Below, one piece after another: positions 53,142 to 63,114 of a stretch of 64,000 nucleotides of DNA. The notes under the pieces were generated by a model. It saw only the letters and a list, made by a program, of their open reading frames with translations. It had not been told where the DNA came from and did not search any database. Within the stretch, counting starts at the first letter, position 1. Every line of letters starts with the position of its first letter. Source of the DNA: Trueperella bernardiae (GTDB taxonomy: Bacteria; Actinomycetota; Actinomycetes; Actinomycetales; Actinomycetaceae); assembly GCF_001469025.1 (NCBI RefSeq), contig NZ_LNIZ01000005.1, positions 62,001-126,000 on the forward strand, given 5' to 3'. A program made the translations under genes and the position numbers.

Positions 53142-53935
53142 TGTCCGAGCACGGCACCCTGCCCGAGCAGAACCCCAACTACGGCCGGATTATGTCCTTC
53201 ACCCGGCGCGGTTCGCGCCTGGGGGACAAGTACGAAAAGGTAATGGAGGAATACGGCCCGGCATACGTCATCGACTACCCGCAGGGGCCGGCCCAGACCA
53301 CCCTGGCTAAGGATGCGTTCGTGGACCTGCGCGCGGCATTTGGGCGTTCGGCCCCGCTCGTGGTCGAGATCGGCCCGGGCAGCGGGGAGCAGACGATGTC
53401 CGCGGCCCTCGCCCGCCCCGAGTGGAACTTCTTGGCGATCGAGGCGTGGTCGCCCGGCGTGGCGCGCTGCGTGAATGCGGCCGTGCGCGAGGGCGTGCAG
53501 AACGTGCGGATCATGGAGGTTGACGCCGCCCAGGCCCTGCCCATCCTTTTCCGGTGTGGCGAGGTGGAAAACCCGCGGGCGCGGGAGGTGTGGACGTTCT
53601 TCCCGGACCCGTGGCGCAAGAAGCGTCACCACAAGCGCCGCCTGGTGAGCGACAACTTCGCGAAGACCGTGGCGCTCGTGCTCGAGCAGGGCGGCGTGTG
53701 GCGTATGGCCACCGACTGGGCCGACTACGCCTGGCATATGCGCGATGTGGTGGCCAACAGCCCGCACTTTTCCAATCCTTACTCGGAGAAGAACCCCGAT
53801 GCGGCCGACCAGGGCCAGTACCGGGGCGGCTTCGCCAAGCGCTGGCCGGGCCGCGTAATGACCCGTTTCGAGTCGCGCGGGATTGAGGCCGGGCGCAAGA
53901 TTTTCGACGTCGAGGCGATCCGCGAGCGTGACTGA
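53141..53935 (+). CDS. trmB: tRNA (guanine-N7)-methyltransferase
   Basis: This 264-residue SAM enzyme has VVEIGPGSGEQTMSAALA (SAM loop), NFLAIEAWSPGVARC and the signature FFPDPWRKKRHHKRRLV, which contacts tRNA. It makes m7G46 in tRNA variable loops. It sits between lepA and hemW with overlaps at both ends, so the three are co-translated. The actinobacterial N-terminal extension is present (about 30 residues). Confidence 0.95.
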   Translation: MSEHGTLPEQNPNYGRIMSFTRRGSRLGDKYEKVMEEYGPAYVIDYPQGPAQTTLAKDAFVDLRAAFGRSAPLVVEIGPGSGEQTMSAALARPEWNFLAIEAWSPGVARCVNAAVREGVQNVRIMEVDAAQALPILFRCGEVENPRAREVWTFFPDPWRKKRHHKRRLVSDNFAKTVALVLEQGGVWRMATDWADYAWHMRDVVANSPHFSNPYSEKNPDAADQGQYRGGFAKRWPGRVMTRFESRGIEAGRKIFDVEAIRERD

Positions 53936-55094
53936 ACTCGGCATCGACACCGCGCGGGTGGAGGGTCTGTCCGCCTACGTCCACGTGCCGTTTTGCTCGG
54001 TGCGCTGCGGGTATTGCGACTTCAACACCTACACGAACCTCGATTTCGGCAAGGGCGCGAGCGCCTCGCGTTTCGCGGACACCCTCATCTCTGAGATCGC
54101 CCTTGCTCACGACGCCGTCGCCCCGGCAGGGCCCCTGCGCACGGTTTTCTTTGGGGGCGGCACTCCCACGATGCTGCCGGCGTCCGACCTGGCGGCGGTG
54201 TTGGCCGCGCTGACGGAGGCCTTCGGCTCCCCTGAGGGCGAGGTGACCACCGAGGCGAACCCGGAGACGGTGACCTTGGAGGCACTCGAGACCCTCGCAG
54301 ATGCGGGCTTTACCCGCTTCTCTTTCGGCATGCAGTCGGCGGTCGAGCACGTGCTGGCCACCCTCGACCGCCAGCACACGCCCGGCCAAGTGGCCCAGGT
54401 GGCCCGCTGGGCGCGGGAGCTCGGCCTGGAGTTTTCCCTTGACCTGATTTACGGCGCGCCGGGGGAGTCCCTCGATGACTGGCGTGCCTCCCTCGACGCC
54501 GCGATCGCGCTCGAGCCCGGCCACATCTCCGCTTACGGCCTGACGATCGAGGAGGGCACGAAGATGGGGGCCCAGTTGCGGCGCGGGGAGATCCCCGAGC
54601 CGGACCCGGACGTGCTGGCCGCCAAGTACGAGATGGCAGACGAGGCGCTGTCTGCCGCCGGCTACGAGTGGTACGAGGTGTCGAACTGGGCCAAGCCCGG
54701 CAAGCGCTCGGAACACAACCGGGCCTACTGGACGAACGCGAACTGGTGGGGATTCGGCCCCGGCGCCCACTCCCACCTGGACGGGCGTCGCTTTTGGAAC
54801 ATCAAGCCCCCGATCGCGTACGCTGGCAAACTTGAGGCCGGGGAGCTGCCGATCGCGGGCGGCGAGGTCCTCACCCCCGCCGAGCGGCGCGAGGAGGATA
54901 TCATGCTGGGCATCCGTCTGAGCGAGGGCATCGACGTGGGTGCTACCCCGCCTGGCGTCGTCGCCTCGCTTATCGCCGACGAACTGATCGACCCAGCCGC
55001 CGCGTTCGCCGGCCGCTTGCGGCTGACCCGCAAGGGGCGCCTGTTGGCTGACGTCGTGACCCGAACCCTGTGGGACGCCGAGGAGGCATCATGA
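53928..55094 (+). CDS. hemW: Radical SAM heme chaperone HemW
   Basis: This 388-residue protein has the radical-SAM cysteines C23, C27 and C30 in VPFCSVRCGYCDFNTY. The 'CDF' after the last Cys is typical of HemW rather than the CxC of HemN. GGGTPTMLPASDL, TRFSFGMQSAVEHVL and SAYGLTIEEGTKM also match. HemW delivers heme to membrane respiratory enzymes. GTG 53928 overlaps trmB by 8 bases. It also overlaps the next gene by 4. Confidence 0.93.
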   Translation: MTELGIDTARVEGLSAYVHVPFCSVRCGYCDFNTYTNLDFGKGASASRFADTLISEIALAHDAVAPAGPLRTVFFGGGTPTMLPASDLAAVLAALTEAFGSPEGEVTTEANPETVTLEALETLADAGFTRFSFGMQSAVEHVLATLDRQHTPGQVAQVARWARELGLEFSLDLIYGAPGESLDDWRASLDAAIALEPGHISAYGLTIEEGTKMGAQLRRGEIPEPDPDVLAAKYEMADEALSAAGYEWYEVSNWAKPGKRSEHNRAYWTNANWWGFGPGAHSHLDGRRFWNIKPPIAYAGKLEAGELPIAGGEVLTPAERREEDIMLGIRLSEGIDVGATPPGVVASLIADELIDPAAAFAGRLRLTRKGRLLADVVTRTLWDAEEAS

Positions 55095-55702
55095 ACCGCG
55101 ACTATGTCGTCTACACCATCCTTGCCCTCGTGATCGGCATCCCGCTGATCTACACGGGGATCACCCTGTTCTCCAAGAAGTCGGGTGGCACGTGGGACGA
55201 GGCCTCGCGTCTCAAGGGCGCCATGCGCGCCCAGGGGTGGCGGGTGAAGGACACCGTGGACAACCTCGCCCTCTTCTTGCTCGATACCACGGTGCTGCCG
55301 AGCCATTGGCCGCTCGCGGTGGGGGCGCCGGGCGTGGAGGCCGTCAGCTCCGGCCGGCGCGGGACCACCTGGCGGGCGGGCAGCTTCGTGGCGCCGTCGG
55401 TTGGCGGCTACCTGCTGTTCACGCTTGAGGTCCCACTGCGTAGCGACGGCACCGAGCCCGAGATCCCCGAGACCCTCGCGCGCCTGGACGGCGGGTTGTC
55501 CTGGGAGGGCGAGTCGGGTTGGGTGAACGACGATGTCGCCGCCTTCCTCACCTCCTGGCCCGGCCTGCGAGCGGCGCACTTGACGGCCAACAAAGTGACC
55601 TTCATGGTCAACGAGGGCGGGGAGAAGGTCGAGCGGCTGAAGGAGATCGCCTCCTATGCGGAGGGGATCATCCCTACCCTGCCCGGTGAGGTGTGGGGCT
55701 AG
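55091..55702 (+). CDS. Uncharacterised membrane-anchored protein
   Basis: This 203-residue protein has one N-terminal hydrophobic helix (about 5-25) and a soluble part with LPSHWPLAVGAPGVEAVSS and TTWRAGSFVAPSVGG. It starts at ATG 55091 with AGGAGG 4 nt upstream, inside the hemW stop codon. I do not recognise a family. It is the last gene of the lepA cluster; its 3' end overlaps the convergent DUF3097 gene by 29 bases. Confidence 0.7.
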   Translation: MNRDYVVYTILALVIGIPLIYTGITLFSKKSGGTWDEASRLKGAMRAQGWRVKDTVDNLALFLLDTTVLPSHWPLAVGAPGVEAVSSGRRGTTWRAGSFVAPSVGGYLLFTLEVPLRSDGTEPEIPETLARLDGGLSWEGESGWVNDDVAAFLTSWPGLRAAHLTANKVTFMVNEGGEKVERLKEIASYAEGIIPTLPGEVWG

Positions 55703-56534
55703 CGGCCGTGACGAAGTCGATGAGCTCCTCCATTCGGCCAAGGAACGCCGGCTCGAGGTCCCGGTAGTCGCGCACGGCCCTCAGAATCCTGGCCCAGCCC
55801 AGGCCGATATCCTCGGCCGTGGCGTGCGGCCAGCCCATGCGGGCGAGCGTGCCCTTCTTGATGTCCTCCCCGCGCGGCACGTGCGGCCATTCTTTCAGAC
55901 CAACGACGCCGGGCTTGATCGCCTGCCAGATGTCGACGTAGGGATGGCCGAGCACGAGCACGCCCTCCATGGTCGCCACCTCGGCGGCGATACGGGCCTC
56001 CTTGGAGCCGGCCACGAGGTGGTCGAGCATGATGCCGGCGCGCCGGGAATCGGACGGGCCGAAGACGGCGAGGACATCGGCCAGGTGGTCGGCGCCGAAG
56101 AGCTCTTCGATCATGATGCCCTCATAGGCCAAGTCGGAGCCCCAGATCTTGGAGGTGAGCTCGGCGTCGTGCTTGCCCTCCACCCAGATGCGGGAGGCCT
56201 TGGCCACGCGCGCCTCGTGCTCCACGTGGAAGGAGCCCGAGGCAGTGATCTTCGGGCCTCGGCTGGCTACCAGTTTCTTCGGCAGGGGCGGGATGAGGTT
56301 CACCGCCTCGCCCTCGAGCCAGAACCCGCGCCCGATCGGGAAGCCGCGCCGGCGCATCTGGGCATCCTCCAGTTCCATCTGCCACTGGCCGGCCACCTTG
56401 CCCACCTTCATCACTTCGCCCACGTACCCGGAGGTGACGTCCTCGAGGACCATGCCCACCTCCACAGTGACGTCGCGGATGGTGGAGGCGGGGGCGTTGA
56501 GGGCGTCAGGGCCGTAGCGGTCGATATAGCTCAT
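55674..56534 (-). CDS. DUF3097 family protein
   Basis: This 286-residue protein matches the actinobacterial DUF3097 family: RIWVEGKHDAELTSKIWGSD with a Toprim-like 'VEGKHD' acidic motif, MIEELFGADHLADVL, RRAGIMLDHLVAGSKEARIA and HPYVDIWQAIKP. The Toprim-like core suggests nucleic-acid binding or metal-dependent phosphate chemistry, but the role is unknown. The ATG at 56534 gives the usual length; the region upstream is the hrcA promoter. Confidence 0.85.
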   Translation of the reverse strand: MSYIDRYGPDALNAPASTIRDVTVEVGMVLEDVTSGYVGEVMKVGKVAGQWQMELEDAQMRRRGFPIGRGFWLEGEAVNLIPPLPKKLVASRGPKITASGSFHVEHEARVAKASRIWVEGKHDAELTSKIWGSDLAYEGIMIEELFGADHLADVLAVFGPSDSRRAGIMLDHLVAGSKEARIAAEVATMEGVLVLGHPYVDIWQAIKPGVVGLKEWPHVPRGEDIKKGTLARMGWPHATAEDIGLGWARILRAVRDYRDLEPAFLGRMEELIDFVTAASPTPHRAG

Positions 56535-56590
56535 GGGGCTAGGGTAGCGCGTGGGAGGCAACTGGGATATTTGGAGGCCAGGGCGTAGAA

Positions 56591-56617
56591 TTGGCACTCG
56601 AGTTATGCGAGTGCTAT
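56591..56617 (+). promoter_or_regulatory. CIRCE element of hrcA-dnaJ
   Basis: TTGGCACTC (56591-56599), nine bases, GAGTGCTAT (56609-56617) matches CIRCE (TTAGCACTC-N9-GAGTGCTAA) at 16 of 18 positions. A -10-like TAGAAT (56586-56591) overlaps its left end, and hrcA starts 13 bases to the right, so HrcA should repress its own operon. Confidence 0.93.
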
Positions 56618-56630
56618 GTGGGGAGGCGTG

Positions 56631-57647
56631 ATGGCAACGGATCGGCAGGCCAAGGTGCTCAACGCCATCGTGCAAGATTACGTGCGTACGGGCGAGCCAG
56701 TGGGCTCGCGCGCCGTGGTCGAGCGCCACCACCTCGGCGTCTCGCCGGCAACCGTCCGTAGCGACATGGTGTCGCTTGAGGAGGCTGGCCTCATCCACCA
56801 ACCCCACACCTCCGCAGGGCGCGTGCCCACTGACGCCGGCTACCGCCAGTTCGTGGACCAGATCGCCTCGCTCAAGCCGCTCTCGCGCGCCGAGCGCACC
56901 GCGATCAAGCGCATGCTGTTCGAGGCGGTGGACCTAGACGAGGTCATCACACGCGCCGCGGCCCTCCTGTCCTCCCTCACGAACCAGGTGGCGATGGTGC
57001 AATACCCCTCGCTTCGCCGCACGGCCCTGCGCCACATCGAGCTGGTGCCGCTCACCGACACCCGCGCGCTGGTCGTCATCATCACCAACGCTGGCCGCGT
57101 GGAGCAGCGCATGGTCTCCTTCCCCTCGGCGCTCACGGAGGAGGACCTGGTGGCGCTGCGGCGGGTGCTCAACACCGAACTCGAGGAGCTCCAGCTGGCC
57201 GGCCTGCCCGACGCGCTCGGCCGGGTGGAAGACGGCCTGCCAGAGGAACTCAAGCCGGCCGCCCGCCTCGTCGTGCAGGTGGTGGAAGAAACGTTACGCA
57301 ACGAGGCCGAGGAACGGGTCGTCGTCGCCGGCACCGCCAACCTCACCCGCTACACGATTGACTTCGACAACTCGGTCTTCCCCATCCTCGACGCGATCGA
57401 GGAGCAGGTGGTACTGCTGCGCATCCTCGCCCACCAGGAGGACGGGCTGCACGTGGGGATCGGCCGGGAGAACTCGAGTGATGCCCTGAGCGAAACCTCT
57501 GTGGTGTCCACCAACTATGTGGGCGCGGACCAGCAAACACTGGCCCGGCTTGGCATCATTGGACCGACGCGCATGGACTACACGGCGAATATGTCCTCGG
57601 TCTATGCGGTGGCGAAGTATCTATCCGACATCTTGGCAGCGAATTAA
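56631..57647 (+). CDS. hrcA: Heat-inducible transcription repressor HrcA
   Basis: This 338-residue repressor has the N-terminal winged helix (DRQAKVLNAIVQDYVRTGEP, SPATVRSDMVSLEEAGLIHQ), HTSAGRVPTDAGYRQFVD, and C-terminal GAF-like domain with LARLGIIGPTRMDYTANMSS. It binds CIRCE, present 13 bases upstream, and is relieved by heat via GroEL. ATG 56631 follows GGGGAGG by 5 nt. Confidence 0.95.
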   Translation: MATDRQAKVLNAIVQDYVRTGEPVGSRAVVERHHLGVSPATVRSDMVSLEEAGLIHQPHTSAGRVPTDAGYRQFVDQIASLKPLSRAERTAIKRMLFEAVDLDEVITRAAALLSSLTNQVAMVQYPSLRRTALRHIELVPLTDTRALVVIITNAGRVEQRMVSFPSALTEEDLVALRRVLNTELEELQLAGLPDALGRVEDGLPEELKPAARLVVQVVEETLRNEAEERVVVAGTANLTRYTIDFDNSVFPILDAIEEQVVLLRILAHQEDGLHVGIGRENSSDALSETSVVSTNYVGADQQTLARLGIIGPTRMDYTANMSSVYAVAKYLSDILAAN

Positions 57648-57659
57648 CAAAGGGAAACT

Positions 57660-58772
57660 GTGGCAGATTATTACGACGTCCTCGGGGTGGGCCGGAACGC
57701 GACCCAGGCCGAGATCAAGAAGGCCTACCGGAAGAAGTCCCGCGAACTGCACCCCGACAACCCCAACGGCGGGTCCACGGAGAAGTATCAGGAGGTCAAC
57801 AACGCCTACGAGGTGCTCTCCAACCCGGACAAACGCAAGATGTACGACATGGGCGGGGAGGACGCGCTGCGCGGCGGGGCCACCTACAGCCCGGGCTTCG
57901 AGGGCTTCCAGGACATCTTCAATACCTTCTTCGGCGGGGGCAACACACGCCGCGGCCCGGCCTCGCGCGCCCGGCGCGGCCAGGACACGCTCGTGGCCGT
58001 CCACCTCAGCCTCGACGAGGTGGTGTTCGGCGCGGAGAAGACCATCAACCATGAGGCCGTGGTCGAGTGCCCGCACTGTCACGGGCAGATGGCCGAGCCG
58101 GGCACTGAGCCCGTACCGTGCACGAACTGCGACGGCACCGGCTCCGTCCAGCAGGTCACCCAGTCGCTGTTCGGCCAGGTCATGTCACAGACGGTGTGCG
58201 GGCGCTGCCAGGGATATGGCACGATCATCGTCACCCCGTGCGGGGAGTGCTCGGGCGAGGGCCGCATCCGCGCCAGCCAGCCCGTCACCATCAAGGTTCC
58301 CGCGGGCGTAGACGATGGGATGCGCATCCGCCTCCAGGGCCGCGGCGACGCCGGCCTGGCGGGCGGCCCGGCGGGTGACTTGTTCGCCCAGGTCCAGATC
58401 GAGCCCGACCCGGTCTTCACCCGTTCCGGGGATGACCTGCTATGTACGTTGCAGGTGCCGATGACGGCGGCCGCGCTCGGCACCACGCTCGAGATCGACA
58501 CCTTCGATGGGGAGCAGACCATCTCCCTCGACCCGGGCACGCAGGCCGGCCACGTCGAAACCCTGCGCGGCCTGGGCGTGGGCCGCCTCCACCGCGGCGG
58601 GCGCGGCGACCTCAAGGTCCAGGTCCAGGTGGTCACCCCCACCAAGCTCGATGCCCGCCAGCGCGAGCTCCTCGAACAGTTCGCCCACGAGCGCGGGGAG
58701 GAGACCGGCGAGCTGGTCGACTCCAGCCAGTCGGTGTTCGGGCGCATCTGGGATCGGCTCTCGGGCCGATGA
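57660..58772 (+). CDS. dnaJ: Chaperone DnaJ (DnaJ2)
   Basis: This 370-residue type I J-protein has the J domain with HPDN in place of the HPD-plus pattern ([11 protein letters not shown]), a short Gly-rich region and four zinc-finger CxxCxGxG-type repeats ([31 protein letters not shown]). The substrate-binding C-terminal domains are complete. It stimulates DnaK. The GTG at 57660 is preceded by AAAGGG. It is co-transcribed with hrcA. Confidence 0.94.
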   Translation: MADYYDVLGVGRNATQAEIKKAYRKKSRELHPDNPNGGSTEKYQEVNNAYEVLSNPDKRKMYDMGGEDALRGGATYSPGFEGFQDIFNTFFGGGNTRRGPASRARRGQDTLVAVHLSLDEVVFGAEKTINHEAVVECPHCHGQMAEPGTEPVPCTNCDGTGSVQQVTQSLFGQVMSQTVCGRCQGYGTIIVTPCGECSGEGRIRASQPVTIKVPAGVDDGMRIRLQGRGDAGLAGGPAGDLFAQVQIEPDPVFTRSGDDLLCTLQVPMTAAALGTTLEIDTFDGEQTISLDPGTQAGHVETLRGLGVGRLHRGGRGDLKVQVQVVTPTKLDARQRELLEQFAHERGEETGELVDSSQSVFGRIWDRLSGR

Positions 58773-59488
58773 CTTTACCGGTCTACATCGATCCTGACCT
58801 CGCCGATACCGAGCAGGTCATCCTCACCGGGCCCGAGGCCCACCACGCCGCCGTCGTACGGCGCACGAGCGTGGGCGATCGGATCGACGTCGTGAACGGG
58901 GACGGGCTGCGGGTGACGATCGAAGTCGACGTCGTCGGCAAGGCTGAGGTCTGCGGCCGCCGGCTCGCCTCCGTTCAAGAGGAGCTGGCGCGCCCGCGCA
59001 TCACTCTCGTCCAGGCGCTCGCTAAGCGCGGACACGACGAGCAAGCGCTCGAAACCTGCACCGAGTACGGCGTGGACGCCTTCATCCCGTGGATGGCCGA
59101 GCGTTCGATCGTGCGCTGGAGCGGGGACAGGGCCGAGAAGGGCCGGGCGCGGCTTGCCGATGCCGTCTGGGCGGCCACGAAGCAATCCCGGCGTGCCTTC
59201 CTCCCGCAGATTCACCCCCTCCACACCTCCGGCCAGCTCGCCGCCGCGATCCGCGAATTCGACGGGCTCACGGTTGTCTGCCATGAGGAAGCAACCGCGC
59301 CGCTGGCCGACCTGCTGCCGATCGAGCGCGACGTCATGATCGTCGTCGGGCCCGAAGGCGGCATCACGCCCGCCGAACTCGAGATGTTCGCCGGCGCCGG
59401 TGCCACCCCCGTCCTGCTCGGCAACCACGTCATGCGCTCGGCGACGGCGGGGGCGTGGGCGGCCGCCGTCGTCACGGCATACCGCTAG
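58769..59488 (+). CDS. rsmE: 16S rRNA m3U1498 methyltransferase RsmE
   Basis: This 239-residue SPOUT enzyme has the N-terminal PUA-like domain ([15 protein letters not shown]) and the knot with [16 protein letters not shown] and [17 protein letters not shown]. It methylates U1498 in 16S rRNA. It starts inside the dnaJ stop (ATGA) and so is translated with it. Confidence 0.93.
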   Translation: MTLPVYIDPDLADTEQVILTGPEAHHAAVVRRTSVGDRIDVVNGDGLRVTIEVDVVGKAEVCGRRLASVQEELARPRITLVQALAKRGHDEQALETCTEYGVDAFIPWMAERSIVRWSGDRAEKGRARLADAVWAATKQSRRAFLPQIHPLHTSGQLAAAIREFDGLTVVCHEEATAPLADLLPIERDVMIVVGPEGGITPAELEMFAGAGATPVLLGNHVMRSATAGAWAAAVVTAYR

Positions 59489-59491
59489 AAT
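59486..59491 (+). promoter_or_regulatory. -10 box of an internal promoter for phoH
   Basis: TAGAAT overlaps the rsmE stop codon and ends 7 nt before the phoH ATG at 59499. There is no ribosome site, so a leaderless phoH transcript is predicted. No clear -35 box was found. Confidence 0.4.
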
Positions 59492-59498
59492 GAAAACG

Positions 59499-60452
59499 AT
59501 GGAAGTTACCAAAACTGTCACCGTCCCCGACCGCGTGCCGATGATCAACATCCTCGGCCACAGGGACGAGGTGTTGCGCGCACTCGAAAAGGGGCTGGCA
59601 CCGGCCACCCTCCACGTCCTCGGGCAGGGCATCACGATCAACGGCGAGCAGGCCGACGTCGAGCTCGCGGCCGAGCTCATGAGCGAACTCATCTCCGTGG
59701 CCGCCACCGGCGAACACATGACCGTGGACGCGGTGGAACGCGCGCTCGCTATCATGCGATCGGGGCTGGCCAAGCCCACTGACCTGCTGAGCACCGACAT
59801 CCTCACCAACCGGGGCAAGACGATCCGGCCCAAGACCCTCGGGCAGAAGGCCTACGTGGACGCGATCGACGAGGCCACGATCACGTTCGGTATTGGCCCG
59901 GCCGGAACGGGCAAGACCTACCTGGCGATGGCGAAGGCCGTGGTGGCCCTCCAACGCAAGGAGGTCTCGCGCATCATCCTCACCCGCCCGGTGGTGGAGG
60001 CCGGCGAGTCGCTGGGCTTCCTGCCCGGCTCGCTGAACGACAAGGTCGATCCGTACATGCGCCCGCTCTATGATGCGCTGTACGACATGATTGACCCGGA
60101 CGCGATCCTCAAGCTGCTGGCGGCCGGCACGATCGAGGTGGCGCCGCTGGCCTACATGCGCGGGCGCACCCTGTCGAACGCGTTCGTCATCCTCGACGAG
60201 GCGCAAAACACCACGCCGGAGCAGATGAAGATGTTCCTCACGCGCCTCGGCTTCCACTCGAAGATGGTGGTAACGGGCGACCTGACCCAGGTGGACCTGC
60301 CGTCGAAGAAGACCTCGGGCTTGGCGCTCGTGCGCCGGATCCTGCGCGACGTGGACAAGATCAAGTTCATTGAGTTGGGATCGGCCGACGTGGTGCGCCA
60401 CCGGCTGGTGGCCGACATCATCGACGCCTACGCACGATATGACGCCGAGTGA
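59499..60452 (+). CDS. phoH: PhoH-family ATPase
   Basis: This 317-residue protein has the PhoH Walker [31 protein letters not shown], and Walker [19 protein letters not shown] with the following [14 protein letters not shown] sensor. PhoH ATPases are linked to RNA metabolism. ATG 59499 fits the promoter; ATG 59490 is in frame but lies inside the -10 box. It overlaps or abuts ybeY, as in many bacteria. Confidence 0.93.
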   Translation: MEVTKTVTVPDRVPMINILGHRDEVLRALEKGLAPATLHVLGQGITINGEQADVELAAELMSELISVAATGEHMTVDAVERALAIMRSGLAKPTDLLSTDILTNRGKTIRPKTLGQKAYVDAIDEATITFGIGPAGTGKTYLAMAKAVVALQRKEVSRIILTRPVVEAGESLGFLPGSLNDKVDPYMRPLYDALYDMIDPDAILKLLAAGTIEVAPLAYMRGRTLSNAFVILDEAQNTTPEQMKMFLTRLGFHSKMVVTGDLTQVDLPSKKTSGLALVRRILRDVDKIKFIELGSADVVRHRLVADIIDAYARYDAE

Positions 60453-60457
60453 GGAAA

Positions 60458-60970
60458 ATGATTGAGGTAAACGACGAATCGGGTTTCGAACCGGCGGTGG
60501 GCGTGACGGAGGTCAGCGAGCTGGCCTCCTACGTGCTCGAGCAGATGCGGGTGCACCCGCGCGCTGACCTGTCGGTGATCTTCGTAGACGAGGCAGCGAT
60601 GGAGCAGCTACATCTGGAGTGGATGGACCTGCCCGGCCCCACCGACGTGCTGTCCTTCCCGATGGACGAGATCCGCCCTGCCCCGCTCGGCACCGAGCCC
60701 AAGCCCGGGATGCTGGGCGACATTGTGGTGTGCCCGGCGGTGGCGAAGCGGCAGGCCCTGAAATCGGGGCATGCCACGATGGAGGAGATCTTGCTCCTCG
60801 TCACCCACGGTATCTTGCACCTGCTCGGCTACGATCACGCCGAGCCGGAGGAGAAGGAGGAGATGTTCGACCTCCAGCGCCGCCTGCTGCTCACCTTCCT
60901 GGCGCGCAAGCCGCACGATTACGGCTCGGGGAACATCGACGACATCGCTCCGACGGTCGACGATGATTGA
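60458..60970 (+). CDS. ybeY: Endoribonuclease YbeY
   Basis: This 170-residue metalloprotein has the zinc motif HGILHLLGYDH, with DLPGPTDVLSFPMDE and GDIVVCPAVA. YbeY processes and polices rRNA. ATG 60458 gives MIEVNDES, the family start, with GAGG close upstream; GTG 60449 is an alternative. It overlaps the next gene by 8 bases. Confidence 0.93.
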   Translation: MIEVNDESGFEPAVGVTEVSELASYVLEQMRVHPRADLSVIFVDEAAMEQLHLEWMDLPGPTDVLSFPMDEIRPAPLGTEPKPGMLGDIVVCPAVAKRQALKSGHATMEEILLLVTHGILHLLGYDHAEPEEKEEMFDLQRRLLLTFLARKPHDYGSGNIDDIAPTVDDD

Positions 60971-62216
60971 GTCCGAAGTCTCGCTCACCCTGGCCAGTGT
61001 GGTGGCGATTGTTGCCCTGCTCGGCACGATCCTCACCAACATCACGCTCCAGGCTCTGCACACAATCACGCACCCGCGCGTGCGCCAGGCGATCGAGGAG
61101 GGCAACGCGGGGGAGCACCTGGCCCGGATCTACGAGCGGCGCCCGGCCACATTGGCGGCGGTCACGGCCGTCCACAACGTATTCCTCATGCTGCTCGGGC
61201 TGGGCGTGTTCACCCTCATCACGGATTTCGTACATGCCGCTTGGCTCGTGTGGATCGTGACGCTCGTTGTCGCCGTGCTCGCGCTCATGGGCACGGGCCT
61301 ACTCCTGCCCGCGCACCTCGGCGCCAAATACCCCGTCCAGGCGCTGCGGGTGGGCGACGCCGTGCTGTGGCCGCTCGCCCGGCTCGGCTCGGTGTTCGTC
61401 ACCCGGCGCGAGACGGCGGAGGAGGAACGGGAGACGAGGTACGAGGACGAGCTGCAGGTGATGGTGGAGCGCGTTTCGGAGTCCGAGGTGCTGGAGGACG
61501 ACGAGCGCTCGATGCTGCACTCGGTTTTCGAGCTGTCGCACACGATCGTGCGCGAGGTGATGGTGCCGCGCACCGACATGATCTCGATCGACGCGACGGA
61601 GGATCTGGACCACGCCATCTCGCTCTTCACCCGCTCGGGCTTTTCCCGCGTGCCCGTAATTGGCGAGTCCTCCGACGACCTGCTGGGGGTTGCCTACCTT
61701 AAGGACGTGGTGCGCCGCATCCACCGCCGCACCGACACCGAGGGCCTCCTGGTGAGCGACGTCATGCGCGAGGCCCAGTTCGTGCCCGAGTTCATGCTGG
61801 CCGACGACCTGCTGGCCCACATGCAGGCCACCCAGAACCACATCGCCTTCGCGGTGGACGAGTGGGGCGGCATCGCCGGCCTCGTCACGATCGAGGACCT
61901 GCTCGAGGAGCTGGTGGGCGAGATGGTCGACGAACACGACCGGGCTCTGCCCGAGGTGGAGCAGATCGACGACGGCGTCTTCCGCGTCCCGGCCCGCATG
62001 CCGATCGACGAGGTGGCCGAGCTCTTTGGCATCGATGTTGACGACGACGACGTGGAGTCGATCGGCGGTCTTCTTGCGAAGGGTTTGGGTAAGATACCCA
62101 TCTCAGGATCGGAGGCGACGATCGCCGGCTTGGTGCTAGCGGCGGACCGGTTCGAGGGTCGCCGCAAGCGGCTGGTGAGTGTCATTGTGAAAAGAGCGCA
62201 GGATGAAGATGAGTGA
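60963..62216 (+). CDS. CNNM/CorC family transporter (hemolysin-like, CBS domains)
   Basis: This 417-residue protein has an N-terminal CNNM/DUF21-type membrane part (about 1-135), two CBS domains (from VMVPRTDMISIDATEDLDHA to IEDLLEELVGEM) and a CorC-HlyC C-terminal domain. Members are linked to magnesium or cobalt efflux. It is in the ybeY-corC-era order typical of many bacteria. It overlaps era by 14 bases. Confidence 0.9.
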   Translation: MIESEVSLTLASVVAIVALLGTILTNITLQALHTITHPRVRQAIEEGNAGEHLARIYERRPATLAAVTAVHNVFLMLLGLGVFTLITDFVHAAWLVWIVTLVVAVLALMGTGLLLPAHLGAKYPVQALRVGDAVLWPLARLGSVFVTRRETAEEERETRYEDELQVMVERVSESEVLEDDERSMLHSVFELSHTIVREVMVPRTDMISIDATEDLDHAISLFTRSGFSRVPVIGESSDDLLGVAYLKDVVRRIHRRTDTEGLLVSDVMREAQFVPEFMLADDLLAHMQATQNHIAFAVDEWGGIAGLVTIEDLLEELVGEMVDEHDRALPEVEQIDDGVFRVPARMPIDEVAELFGIDVDDDDVESIGGLLAKGLGKIPISGSEATIAGLVLAADRFEGRRKRLVSVIVKRAQDEDE

Positions 62217-63114
62217 GTTTGAGGATTTCCGGGCCGGATTCGTCTCGGTGGTCGGCCGCCCGAACGCGGGTAAGTCGACGTTGCTGAACGCGATGGTGGG
62301 CACGAAGATCGCCATCACCGCCGATCAGCCCGAGACCACACGCCGGGTGATCCGGGGCATCGTCCAGCTGGAGGCGGGCCAGCTCATCGTGGTGGACACC
62401 CCCGGGCTGCACCGCCCCCGCACGCTCCTGGGCGAGAGGCTCAACGACATGGTGGGGGAGGCGCTATCCGATGTGGACGCCGTGGCCCTGTGCATGCCGG
62501 CCGACGAGCCGACCGGCCCGGGCGACCGCTTCCTGCTTGACCTGGTGAAAAAGACTGGCGCGCCGATCCTGGCCGTCATCACGAAGATGGACAAAGTGAC
62601 GAAGGACGCGCTGGCCGAGCGCATCATCGAGATCTCCCAGATGCACGAGTTCGCTGAGATCGTGCCCGTGTCTGCCGTGGCCGGCGAGCAGGTGGGCCTG
62701 CTGGCCAGCCTTCTGCTCGAGCGCATGCCGCTCAGCCCACCCCTGTACCCGCGCGATTCTGTGACGGATGAAACAGAGGAGGATCGCATCGCCGAGCTCA
62801 TCCGCGAGGCCGCGCTGGTGGGCGTGCGTGAGGAGCTGCCGCACTCGATCGCGGTCGTCGTCGACGAGATGGAGGAGCGGCCGCGGCGCGAGGGGGAGCC
62901 CGTGCTGGCGATCCACGCGAGCCTGTACGTAGAGCGTGAGTCTCAGAAGGGCATCATCATCGGCCGGGGCGGGGCGCGCCTGAAGCGGGTGGGGCGCTCC
63001 TCGCGCGAGTCGATTGAGGCGATGCTCGGCCGCCAGGTCTACCTGAACCTTTTCGTCAAGGTGGCCAAGGATTGGCAGCGCGACCCGAAGCTTTTGGGGC
63101 GGCTCGGCTTTTGA
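62203..63114 (+). CDS. era: GTPase Era
   Basis: This 303-residue protein has G1 GRPNAGKSTLLNAM, G3 VVDTPGLH, G4 TKMD and a C-terminal KH domain with KGIIIGRGGARLKRVG. Era binds the 3' end of 16S rRNA in 30S assembly. Its start lies inside the preceding gene. The start codon ATG 62203 is followed by another Met two codons on. Confidence 0.96.
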   Translation: MKMSEFEDFRAGFVSVVGRPNAGKSTLLNAMVGTKIAITADQPETTRRVIRGIVQLEAGQLIVVDTPGLHRPRTLLGERLNDMVGEALSDVDAVALCMPADEPTGPGDRFLLDLVKKTGAPILAVITKMDKVTKDALAERIIEISQMHEFAEIVPVSAVAGEQVGLLASLLLERMPLSPPLYPRDSVTDETEEDRIAELIREAALVGVREELPHSIAVVVDEMEERPRREGEPVLAIHASLYVERESQKGIIIGRGGARLKRVGRSSRESIEAMLGRQVYLNLFVKVAKDWQRDPKLLGRLGF